Made by a program: the position numbers and the translations under genes. The notes below the pieces were generated by a model, which saw only the letters and a list, made by a program, of their open reading frames with translations, was not told the origin of the DNA and ran no database searches. A stretch of 32,279 nucleotides of DNA. Source: an uncultured Oscillospiraceae bacterium. Its GTDB lineage: Bacteria > Bacillota > Clostridia > Oscillospirales > Oscillospiraceae. Each line of letters begins with the position of its first letter. The stretch's first letter is position 1. Shown here piece after piece: positions 15,406-22,535 of the stretch. The DNA is taken from positions 1 through 32,279 of the forward strand of contig CANRHH010000027.1 in assembly GCA_947630375.1 (NCBI GenBank), in the 5' to 3' direction.

Positions 15406-16456
15406 CATCCGCGACCTGCTGGACGATTATACGGAAGAGGAGATCCCCCTGCGCAGCCGCCGGAGCCCCCGGCCGGAGACCGTTCAAAAGCGGGTGGAGG
15501 CCCGGCTGTTTCCGGGCGAAGCCTCCGCCCCCCGCCGCCCGGCCCGGTCCCTTCTGCGGACCCTCCGGGCTCTGCCCGCGGCGGCCCTGCTGCTGAGCCT
15601 GCTGACCGTCACCGCCTACGCCGGGCTCTCCTCCCTGCTCTCGGAGCGGGTCTACACCCCCGAGGGCGCCCGGGAGGAGCTGATCCTCAACTTAGGCGCG
15701 CCGGAGAGCCCGGAATTTCAGGCCGCGCTGGACTGGGAGCAGCGCCGGGAGGCGCTGGACCTCGCCGGAGAAAACGACATTGGCCTCGACCAGCCGGAGC
15801 CGGGCAGCCAAGAGGCCCTCTACGCCCAGAACGGGGCCTTTACCCAGGCCGCCCGGGAGGCGCTGGACGGGATCTTGGAGCAATATGGCCTGACCATGGC
15901 GGCCCTGCTCTCCCCTTTTCAGGAGCCGGAGGAGCTCTATGCCCTCACCGGCCGGGACGGTTTTCTCCCTCCCGCCGGGCAGCCGGGCCAGGATCCCTGG
16001 ACCGGGCCGGACCCCAACATTCCCGGTGCGGAGCACCAGATCCTCCTGCCCTCCGGGGCCCTGTACGAGGGGGGCAGCCTGACCTACAGCGGCTATGCCC
16101 TTCTCTCCGGCGGCGGGACCGTGCCCTACGACCTGACCCTAATCGCCAACGGCCGCTTCCTGGCGGGCGCGGGCATCATCACCCGGGGGGACGGCTTCGA
16201 GGAGTGGAGCCTTACCGCCCAGGACGGCACGGCCCTGACCCTGGATTTAGGGTCCGGGCAGGCCTTTGTGGAGGCCCGGCTGGCAAACGGCGCGGTGTTC
16301 CTCTTTGTCCGCGCAGGCGCCGAGCCGCCGGACGAGGATACCGACATCGGCCGCGTTGCCGCTTACAGCGGCTTTCCCCCACTGACCCGGGAGATGCTGG
16401 AGGAGCTGGCCGTGAGCTTCGACTACGCCGCCCTGAACGCCCTGTGTATTGGTTGA
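15395..16456 (+). CDS. probable membrane anti-sigma factor with extracellular sensor domain
   Basis: The 353-residue protein has a short cytoplasmic N-terminus (1-55, acidic then basic), a single membrane helix (about 58-76, ALPAAALLLSLLTVTAYAGL) and a large outside part (77-353). The overlap with the sigma gene (11 bases) and this one-helix layout are the usual form of an ECF anti-sigma factor. The N-terminal part lacks the Zn-binding HXXXCXXC motif of ZAS anti-sigma factors, so it would be a different class, closer to the DUF4179-type proteins of Firmicutes. The outside part contains a strand-rich stretch (about 205-310). The call rests on gene order and topology. Confidence 0.65.
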   Translation: MEHNIRDLLDDYTEEEIPLRSRRSPRPETVQKRVEARLFPGEASAPRRPARSLLRTLRALPAAALLLSLLTVTAYAGLSSLLSERVYTPEGAREELILNLGAPESPEFQAALDWEQRREALDLAGENDIGLDQPEPGSQEALYAQNGAFTQAAREALDGILEQYGLTMAALLSPFQEPEELYALTGRDGFLPPAGQPGQDPWTGPDPNIPGAEHQILLPSGALYEGGSLTYSGYALLSGGGTVPYDLTLIANGRFLAGAGIITRGDGFEEWSLTAQDGTALTLDLGSGQAFVEARLANGAVFLFVRAGAEPPDEDTDIGRVAAYSGFPPLTREMLEELAVSFDYAALNALCIG

Positions 16457-16474
16457 CATAAGAAAGGATTTTCG

Positions 16475-18634
16475 ATGAAATTCTGGAAAAAATTCTGCGC
16501 GCTGTGCTTCTCCCTCTGCCTGCTGCCGGGCCTGACCGGCTGCGCCGGGAAGGGCGGCGGGGCCGCCCTCTCCCCGCCGGCCCGGGAGGCGCAGACCGTC
16601 TATTCTGTCTCGCCCCTGCTGGAGCTGGAGGAGAGCCCGGGGCTCTACCGGAGCCTGAGCCGGCCCCTGGCCGCCGGGGACTGGGTGTACACCGTCTTAG
16701 GCGAATCCGACGGGGCGGCCTTCACCGGCCGGAACGGCACCCTCTACCGTCTGCCCCTCTCCGGCGGGGAGCCGGAGGCTCTGGGCCGGCTGCCGGAGGA
16801 CCTGGACTCCCAGCTCTGTGCCGCCGGGCCCGGCGGGGACCTCTGGTTTTACAGCCGCTCCGCCCCCACGCTGACCCGGCTGGACGGGTCCGGGCAGCCC
16901 TTAGCCGTCTATGACCTGGGCGGCCTGGATCTGCCGGACCCCACGGACCTGTTCATCGGAGCGGACAACACCGCCTATCTCGCCTGCTTCGGGGCCGGAC
17001 AGAGTCTGGCGGCGGTGGCGCTGGAGGGCGGCCCCCGCCTGCTCTGGACCCGGGAGCTGGACCGCTCCTTTACCCTGGGCCTGTACAGCTTCGCCCTCTG
17101 CGCCGGCGGCGGTCCCGCTGCCCTTGTGGAGACGGAGCGCGGCTCCGCCCTGACGGTTTTCGACCCGGCCACCGGTGAGCCCCTGCGGCAGCTCTCCCTG
17201 GAGGGGGCGGTGTATGACGGGCTTTTCAGCGGCGCCGGGAACACGGCCCTGTATCTCCGGGCCGGCGGGCTGCTCTTTTCCCTGGACCCGGAGACCGGAG
17301 CAACGGCCGGGGCCTTGGACCTGAGCCTGGCGGGGCTCTGGCTGTATGCGCCCCTGTGCCCCCTGCCGGACGGCAGTTTTGCCGCCCTGGACAGCGAGAG
17401 CGACTCTGCCGTGGCGCTGCTGCGCACGGTCCGGGAGGCGCTGCCCCAGGGCGGCGCGGTGCTGACCCTGGCCCTGAGCGGCCCGGAGGGCAGCCAGAGC
17501 CGGGATCTGCTCCAGACCGCCGCCGGCCGCTGGAACCGGACCCACCGGGAGATCAAGGTCCGGCTGCTGGATTACAGCATCTATTCCACCTCCTCGGACC
17601 CGGAGGGCGGCAGCCTCCGGCTGCTGGCGGAGCTGACCACTGGGGTCGCCCCGGACCTGTATGAGCTGTCCGGCCTGCCGGCCTCCTTCGCCGCCAAGGA
17701 CCGGCTGGCGGACCTGGGCCCCTGGCTGGAGGCGGATCCGGCGCTGGACCGGTCCGGCCTGCTGGAGAACGTGCTGGAGGCGGGCAGGCTGGGCGGCGCA
17801 CTCAAGTGCCTGATCCCTGCCTTTGACCTGGCCACCGGCGCGGCCGGCGCCGTTTTCGTGGGGGACCGGCAGGGGCTGACCCCTTCGGATTACGAAGCGC
17901 TTTTGGCGGAAAACCCGCCCTTAGAGCGGCTCTTTACCCAAACCTACAGCCGGACCGACCTGCTGGATCTGCTCTTGCGGGCAAACCTCTCCTCCCTGGT
18001 GGACTGGGAGACGGGCCAGCCCTGTTTTGACAGCGCGCTGTTTCGGGAGCTGCTCTCCCTCTGCGCCCGGCAGCCGGCCCAGCCCTCGGAGACCTACCGG
18101 CCCTCCGAGATGCTCGCCGCCGGCCGGCAGCTGCTGGACATCCGCTCTCCCTCCCTAAGCCTGGACGAGGCGGACGCCCTGCTGGACCGGCTGGGGCCGG
18201 ACTTTCGCTTTCCCGGCCTGCCCTGCGGCGGCGGCTCCGGCACGGTGATCCGGCCGGTGGTCTCCTTAGGCATGGCCGCCGCCTCACCCCATCAGGAGCA
18301 GGCCTGGCAGTTCCTGCGCGCCTTTCTCACCGGGGAGCTGTCCCTGCATACGGGCGCTTTCTCCATCCGCCGGGAGGAGAACCGGCAGCTGCTGGACCGG
18401 GCTTTGGGATCCGCCGCCGCTTCCGCCCACGGCCCGGAGGCCGTCTCCGCCGCTCTGGAGAAGATCTTCGCTCTGGCAGAGCGGGCGGACCGGCTCGCCG
18501 CCGGGGACGCGCCTCTGTTTTCTCTGATAGAGGAGCTCACCGGGGCCTACTTTGCCGGGGACCGGAGCTTGGAGGACACGGTGTCCGATATCCAGTCCCG
18601 CTCGAAGCTTTACCTGGCCGAGCAGCTGGGATAA
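16475..18634 (+). CDS. lipoprotein: propeller-like region fused to solute-binding-protein-like region
   Basis: The 719-residue protein has a lipoprotein signal with lipobox LTGC (C23). Residues about 60-335 show repeated strand-rich units of the pattern GDWVY, GTLYRL, GDLWFY, NTAYLA and GGLLFSLDPETG, suggesting a beta-propeller. Residues about 340-719 resemble an ABC-transporter extracellular solute-binding protein: LLQTAAGRWNRTHREIKVRL at the start, APDLYEL, then QAWQFLRAFLTGE and a C-terminal QSRSKLYLAEQLG. No permease gene is nearby. It starts 18 bases after the anti-sigma gene behind an AAAGGA site, so it belongs to the sigma operon and may be its sensor or output. A paralogue lies convergent at 18711-20834. 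Domain assignments are by eye. Confidence 0.7.
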   Translation: MKFWKKFCALCFSLCLLPGLTGCAGKGGGAALSPPAREAQTVYSVSPLLELEESPGLYRSLSRPLAAGDWVYTVLGESDGAAFTGRNGTLYRLPLSGGEPEALGRLPEDLDSQLCAAGPGGDLWFYSRSAPTLTRLDGSGQPLAVYDLGGLDLPDPTDLFIGADNTAYLACFGAGQSLAAVALEGGPRLLWTRELDRSFTLGLYSFALCAGGGPAALVETERGSALTVFDPATGEPLRQLSLEGAVYDGLFSGAGNTALYLRAGGLLFSLDPETGATAGALDLSLAGLWLYAPLCPLPDGSFAALDSESDSAVALLRTVREALPQGGAVLTLALSGPEGSQSRDLLQTAAGRWNRTHREIKVRLLDYSIYSTSSDPEGGSLRLLAELTTGVAPDLYELSGLPASFAAKDRLADLGPWLEADPALDRSGLLENVLEAGRLGGALKCLIPAFDLATGAAGAVFVGDRQGLTPSDYEALLAENPPLERLFTQTYSRTDLLDLLLRANLSSLVDWETGQPCFDSALFRELLSLCARQPAQPSETYRPSEMLAAGRQLLDIRSPSLSLDEADALLDRLGPDFRFPGLPCGGGSGTVIRPVVSLGMAAASPHQEQAWQFLRAFLTGELSLHTGAFSIRREENRQLLDRALGSAAASAHGPEAVSAALEKIFALAERADRLAAGDAPLFSLIEELTGAYFAGDRSLEDTVSDIQSRSKLYLAEQLG

Positions 18635-18637
18635 ATT

Positions 18638-18672
18638 ATGTAAATTATATTGTGTAAACTGTTTTATGTAAA
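18638..18672. repeat. ATGTAAA/GTGTAAA repeat, three copies, 14-bp period
   Basis: ATGTAAA (18638-18644), GTGTAAA (18652-18658) and ATGTAAA (18666-18672) are spaced exactly 14 bases apart. They abut and slightly overlap the long terminator stem. This is the reverse complement of the TTTACAT repeat at 10248-10268. Function unknown. Confidence 0.5.
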
Positions 18673-18712
18673 GCAATTCTCCCTTTGGCACAGTCAAAGG
18701 GAGAATTGCTTT
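18670..18712. terminator. long perfect palindrome between convergent lipoprotein genes
   Basis: AAAGCAATTCTCCCTTTG (18670-18687) and its exact complement (18695-18712) form an 18-bp stem with a 7-base loop. The last two bases belong to the stop codon of the minus-strand lipoprotein gene. T-runs after the stem are short on both sides, so it may stop transcription weakly, block antisense read-through or stabilise 3' ends. Confidence 0.65.
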
Positions 18713-20834
18713 AACTCTGTTCGGATAAATAGATGGAAGCCCGGGACTGGATGTTGGCGGCGGCCTCCGCCGGGCTTATCTGCCCGGCGAAAGTCCGCTC
18801 CGCCTCGCTGCGGACGATGTCCCACAGCTGGGCGTCAAAGCGGTAGACGGCGTCCACCCGGTCCCACGCCTCCAAGAAGCGGGTGCAGGCCGCCTCCGCG
18901 TTGGGGTGGAACTGGGCGTTCCCCTCCTCCTGATTTCGCAGGAGGGCCCGGTCCCTGGCCTCGAACAGGGCCTCCCGGTTCAGGCTCAGGCCGTTGGGAT
19001 CTGCCCCGGGCAGGAGAAACTGCCGCAAAAACTGCCAGCAGGCCTCCTTGTTTTCGCTGCCGCCGGAGATGCCCAGGCTCAGTTGGGGGTACAGGGCCGT
19101 GCCCAGCTCCGGCAGGCCCACCAAGGCGAAGTCCGGCCCGTACACGTCCATGGCAGTCTCCAGGCACGTCACGCTGTCCATCCAGAGCGGGAACAGGAGC
19201 GCGTCGCTCTGGCGCAGGATGTCCTCCAAACGCCCGCCCCCGCCGGAACCGGCGGACGCCGGCTGGGCCATGGCCGTCTCCAAGATCTGGCGGAAGTAGT
19301 CCGAATCGAAGCAGCACCGGCCCTGCCCCCAGTCCACCAGCTTGTCCCCGGAGCAGCTCAGAGCCGTTTCCAAAAACTCTATTCGCTCCTCTCCGCTGCC
19401 GAACAGCGGGGCATCCCCCGCGGTCTGCCGGAGGGTCTCATAGGTCCAGCCGCTCTCCGGCCCCACCCGGGCCGGGTCCGCCGCAGTGAAGATGTATTCG
19501 CTCCGTACCGGCAGCTCATACAGGGCCCCGCCGATCTCCAGGGCCGCGAGGGGCCCGGAGAACAGCCGGTCCCGGCTCAGCTCCCCGTCTCCGTCCAACC
19601 AGGGATACAGGTCCTCCAGCAGCCCCCGGCGGGCCAGCAGGCCCGTGGAGAAGGGCTCCAGGCCCGTCTCCGCATCCGTCTCCGCGGACAGGTCGAACAG
19701 GTCCGGCACATCGCCTCCGGCGATATCCGTCAGCAGGCGCAGCTGGGCGGCGCGGGGGTCGCTGCCGTCGGCATAGAGGGCATAGTCCCGGACCTGGATA
19801 GGGCTCTCCGGGTGGGCCCGGTTCCAGGCCTTGAGCGCGTCCCCCAAGTACAGATCCAGGGTGAAGCTGCTCATGGTGGCCAGCACCAAAGGCCGGACCT
19901 CTCCCTCCAGCTCCACCGCCCGCAGGCGGATGAGCCGGGGCGCGGCGGCGCTGTTCAGGGCGGCCAGGCACAGGAAGTCCGCCTCTCCGCTCTCCAGCAC
20001 CACCCCGCCACTCAGGCCGCAGCTCTGCCAGCTCAGCAGCTTCTCCAGGTCCCCGTGGACCGGGTCGCAGCCGTAGAGGCTGCTCCCGTCGGTCAGATAG
20101 AGGCCAAAGCGGTCGCCGCCGGTGTAGGGGCAGGAAAAGCTCTCGTCATAGAGCAGCTGCCCGGTCCGGTTCCCGGCCGTGTCGAAAAAGCGGAGGGAAT
20201 AGCCCGTGTCCGTGCTCTCGCCCAGGGCGAAGCCGCCTCCGGGCAGCTCCGCCAGCCGGGCGGAATAGCCCGCCTCCACGGTAAAGAGGGGCTGGGCCGG
20301 GTTTTCCGGGTCCAGGCCGCAGAGGCCGCCTTCCCCGGTCAGGGCCAGGACGCCGCCGCTGTAAGCCGCCGAGACCGGCGTCCAGCCCTCCGGCCAGCCC
20401 TCGCCGCCCAGGGGGATGTTCCCCGTCTCCGCGCCGTTTTCATCCAGGATGCGCAGTTCCCAGCCCTCCGGCTCCAGGCCCCGCCGCTCCATCAGCAGAT
20501 ACACCCGCCCGTCCCCGGCGCAGAGATCCCACAGATTGCCGCCCTGAAACCGGGCGATCTCCGCAGCGCCGCTGCCGTCCCGCCCGGCGCGGAAGACCAC
20601 CGTGTCCTCCCACTGGCCGCCGGCAAAATAGACCTGGTCCCCCAACACCGCCAGCCGGTCCACCAGCCAGACCTGCTCCGGCCCCTCCAAGGTGTCCGCC
20701 GCGTAGACGGTCCGGACCGGGGCGGCCACGGTGTCCAGGGCCTCGATCTCCTTAGGGGCCGCCTCGTCCTTTTTACAGCCTGCCAGGGAAAAGGCCAGCT
20801 CCAGGGCCAGCAGCGCCGCCAGGATTTTTTTCAT
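18711..20834 (-). CDS. paralogous lipoprotein: propeller-like region fused to solute-binding-protein-like region
   Basis: The 707-residue protein starts MKKILAALLALELAFSLAGC with lipobox C20. The ATG at 20834 has an AAAGGAGGCG site; an open frame runs 29 codons further upstream without one. Residues about 50-325 are strand-rich repeats (GDQVYFAGGQW, GRVYLLMERRG, GGVLALTGEGGLCGLDPENP), and the C-terminal half resembles a solute-binding protein. It matches the convergent neighbour at several places: VRDYALYADGSDP against LLDYSIYSTSSDP, KLVDWGQGRCCFDS against SLVDWETGQPCFDS, WQFLRQFL against WQFLRAFL, and IQSRASIYLSEQ against IQSRSKLYLAEQ. The two therefore arose by duplication and inversion. 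The promoter region holds four 11-bp repeats, which separates its control from the sigma operon copy. Confidence 0.72.
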   Translation of the reverse strand: MKKILAALLALELAFSLAGCKKDEAAPKEIEALDTVAAPVRTVYAADTLEGPEQVWLVDRLAVLGDQVYFAGGQWEDTVVFRAGRDGSGAAEIARFQGGNLWDLCAGDGRVYLLMERRGLEPEGWELRILDENGAETGNIPLGGEGWPEGWTPVSAAYSGGVLALTGEGGLCGLDPENPAQPLFTVEAGYSARLAELPGGGFALGESTDTGYSLRFFDTAGNRTGQLLYDESFSCPYTGGDRFGLYLTDGSSLYGCDPVHGDLEKLLSWQSCGLSGGVVLESGEADFLCLAALNSAAAPRLIRLRAVELEGEVRPLVLATMSSFTLDLYLGDALKAWNRAHPESPIQVRDYALYADGSDPRAAQLRLLTDIAGGDVPDLFDLSAETDAETGLEPFSTGLLARRGLLEDLYPWLDGDGELSRDRLFSGPLAALEIGGALYELPVRSEYIFTAADPARVGPESGWTYETLRQTAGDAPLFGSGEERIEFLETALSCSGDKLVDWGQGRCCFDSDYFRQILETAMAQPASAGSGGGGRLEDILRQSDALLFPLWMDSVTCLETAMDVYGPDFALVGLPELGTALYPQLSLGISGGSENKEACWQFLRQFLLPGADPNGLSLNREALFEARDRALLRNQEEGNAQFHPNAEAACTRFLEAWDRVDAVYRFDAQLWDIVRSEAERTFAGQISPAEAAANIQSRASIYLSEQS

Positions 20835-20865
20835 CTTCTCACGCCTCCTTTTTAGGTGTGGCGGT

Positions 20866-20923
20866 ATCATACGCCTGTGTTGTATCGGTTTTGTCAATTT
20901 CTTGTATCTGTTTTGTATCATTT
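20866..20923 (-). promoter_or_regulatory. four tandem 11-bp repeats over an activator-type promoter
   Basis: On the plus strand, 11-base units begin TTGTATC (20880), TTGTCAA (20891), TTGTATC (20902) and TTGTATC (20913), in perfect 11-base register. Read on the minus strand, the transcribed direction, the second unit contains TTGACA (20897-20892), a perfect -35. The best -10, TATGAT (20871-20866), is 20 bases away, longer than the 16-18 that sigma-A prefers. Helix-phased 11-bp direct repeats are the binding sites of OmpR/PhoB-family response regulators. Read together, this is a candidate activator-dependent promoter of the lipoprotein gene at 18711-20834. Confidence 0.55.
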
Positions 20924-20943
20924 AGATAAAATTTTTATGAACA

Positions 20944-21009
20944 AACCGCCTGCGGTTATTTTGCGCTTTCCCGGGCAAACTAAGCCCGTGCCGCCGGAAG
21001 CTTCGGCGG
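20944..21009 (+). promoter_or_regulatory. three small inverted repeats in the spoVAD leader
   Basis: AACCGC-CT-GCGGTT (20944-20957), CGGGC/GCCCG (20972-20976 and 20984-20988) and CCGCC/GGCGG with inner GAAG/CTTC (20991-21009) follow one another just before the GGAAGGGAG ribosome site at 21011. CAAACTA (20977-20983) resembles a sigma-G -10 element (CATWHTA), but I found no matching -35, so no sporulation promoter is claimed. Confidence 0.3.
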
Positions 21010-21025
21010 CGGAAGGGAGCAGCCT

Positions 21026-22042
21026 ATGTACAGACGTTTAGGCAGACAGACTGTGCAGCTCTCCTCCGGTCCCTCCATCCTCTCCTATGCCGGCATCGCC
21101 GGCAAAAAAGAGGGCCAGGGCCCGCTGAAGGAGCGCTTTGACTACATTTCCGAAGATTCCTATTTTGGAGAGGAGACCTGGGAGAAGGCCGAGAGCCATA
21201 TGATCCGGCAGTGCTTTTCCCTGGCCTGCGACAAAACGGGCCTGGCCCCCTCCTCTCTGGACTATATTTTTGCCGGGGACCTGCTCAACCAGTGTGTCAG
21301 CAGCGCCTTTGCCATGAAAGACAGCCACGTCCCCTATTTCGGCATGTACGGGGCCTGCTCCACCATGGCCGAGTCCCTGTCCCTGGCGGCCATGCTGGTG
21401 GACGCAGGCTATGCACGTACTGCTTGCGCCGTCACCGGGTCCCACTTCTGCTCGGCCGAGCGGCAGTTTCGCTTCCCGCTGGAGTACGGCGGCCAGCGTT
21501 CTCCCACCTCTCAGTGGACCGTCACCGGGGCGGGGGCGGTGCTCCTGGGCGCCTCCGGCTCCGGCCTGCGGGTGACCCACGTGACCACCGGGGCCATCGT
21601 GGACGCGGGCATCACCGACGCCAACAACATGGGCGCGGCCATGGCCCCCGCCGCCTACGACACCCTGAAAGCCCACTTTGCTGACACCGGCCGTAGCCCC
21701 GCCGATTACGACGCCATTTTCACCGGGGATTTAGGGGCCGTCGGGCACGACATCCTCCAGGCGCTCTTTGACGCGGACGGGGTCCGGCTGGGGGCGCGCT
21801 ATATGGACTGCGGCGTGCTCATCTACGACCTGAACACCCAGGACGTCCACGCTGGAGGCTCAGGCTGCGGGTGCAGCGCTTCGGTATTGGGGGCCCACAT
21901 TCTCAAGGCCATGGAGGCGGGGGTCTGGGGCCGGATCCTCTTTGCCGCCACCGGCGCGCTCATGTCCTCCACCAGTGCCCAGCAGGGGGCCAGCATCCCC
22001 GGCATCTGCCACGCGGTGGCCATAGAAAAGAGGGACAGCTGA
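21026..22042 (+). CDS. spoVAD: stage V sporulation protein AD
   Basis: The 338-residue protein is a clear SpoVAD. It has the thiolase-like fold of the family (FGMYGACSTMAESLSLAAML at about 109-128; VTGSHFCSAERQFRFPLEYG; a GSGCGCSASV block near 286-295; and the C-terminal GALMSSTSAQQGASIPGICH). SpoVAD sits in the spore inner membrane and helps the SpoVA channel load dipicolinic acid into the forespore. The start has a GGAAGGGAG site, and the stop overlaps the spoVAE start. The usual upstream partner spoVAC is missing here. Confidence 0.95.
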   Translation: MYRRLGRQTVQLSSGPSILSYAGIAGKKEGQGPLKERFDYISEDSYFGEETWEKAESHMIRQCFSLACDKTGLAPSSLDYIFAGDLLNQCVSSAFAMKDSHVPYFGMYGACSTMAESLSLAAMLVDAGYARTACAVTGSHFCSAERQFRFPLEYGGQRSPTSQWTVTGAGAVLLGASGSGLRVTHVTTGAIVDAGITDANNMGAAMAPAAYDTLKAHFADTGRSPADYDAIFTGDLGAVGHDILQALFDADGVRLGARYMDCGVLIYDLNTQDVHAGGSGCGCSASVLGAHILKAMEAGVWGRILFAATGALMSSTSAQQGASIPGICHAVAIEKRDS

Positions 22043-22413
22043 TGGAACTGTTTTTGGAATACCTGAAGGCCTTTGCCGTAGGCGGCGCACTGTGCGTCAT
22101 AGGGCAGCTGCTCATAGACTACACCAAACTCACCCCCGCCCGGATCCTGACCCTGTTCGTGGTCTCCGGCGTAGTGCTGGGGGCTCTGGGCATTTACCAG
22201 CCCTTGGCGGACTGGGCCGGGGCGGGGGCCACCGTCCCCCTGACCGGCTTCGGCAATCTGCTGGCCAAGGGCGTCAAAAGGGCCGTGGAGGAATCCGGCC
22301 TGCTGGGGGCCTTTACCGGCGGTTTCACCGCCGCGGCAGGCGGCATCTGTGCCGCCGTGTTCTTTGGGCTGTTGGTGGCCCTGGCCTTCCGGCCCAGCGA
22401 TAAAAATAAATGA
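22042..22413 (+). CDS. spoVAE: stage V sporulation protein AE
   Basis: The 123-residue membrane protein has about four hydrophobic helices and the SpoVAE features GGALCVIGQLLIDYTKLTPA (14-33), the GVVLGALGIYQPL segment and GFGNLLAKGVKRAVEESG (about 72-89), followed by TGGFTAAAGGICAAV. It acts with SpoVAC and SpoVAD in the dipicolinic acid channel of the spore inner membrane. The start overlaps the spoVAD stop by one base (TGATG), so the two are coupled. The length fits the short SpoVAE (AEb) form. Confidence 0.92.
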   Translation: MELFLEYLKAFAVGGALCVIGQLLIDYTKLTPARILTLFVVSGVVLGALGIYQPLADWAGAGATVPLTGFGNLLAKGVKRAVEESGLLGAFTGGFTAAAGGICAAVFFGLLVALAFRPSDKNK

Positions 22414-22452
22414 ACGAACCTTCCCTTGTGCCTGAGTCTGAAAAAGGCAAGA

Positions 22453-22475
22453 CCCGGAGCGCAGTGCGCTCCGGG
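22453..22475. repeat. perfect 10-bp inverted repeat after spoVAE
   Basis: CCCGGAGCGC (22453-22462) and GCGCTCCGGG (22466-22475) close a three-base loop. No T-run follows, so it is not a standard terminator; it may protect the 3' end of the spoVA transcript. Confidence 0.5.
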
Positions 22476-22492
22476 CGGCATGAGGTTTACAT

Positions 22493-22526
22493 AAAACATC
22501 CGCCGGCCTATGCCGGCGGATGTTTT
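22493..22526. terminator. bidirectional terminator between spoVAE and the dehydrogenase gene
   Basis: AAAACATCCGCCGGC (22493-22507) and GCCGGCGGATGTTTT (22512-22526) form a perfect 15-bp stem with a CTAT loop. Each strand therefore has a GC-rich stem ending in four T residues. It lies 9 bases from the dehydrogenase stop (minus strand) and about 80 from the spoVAE stop. TTTACAT (22486-22492) abuts it. Confidence 0.85.
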
Positions 22527-22535
22527 GACGCTTTT

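Noticed and set aside
18906-20855. Very long open frame antisense to the minus-strand lipoprotein, and similar ones antisense to oadA, livJ and the FkbH gene
   Set aside because: High third-position GC keeps the opposite strand free of stops; the products have low-complexity Gly/Gln/Arg-rich composition and no domains, while the sense frames have clear families and ribosome sites.
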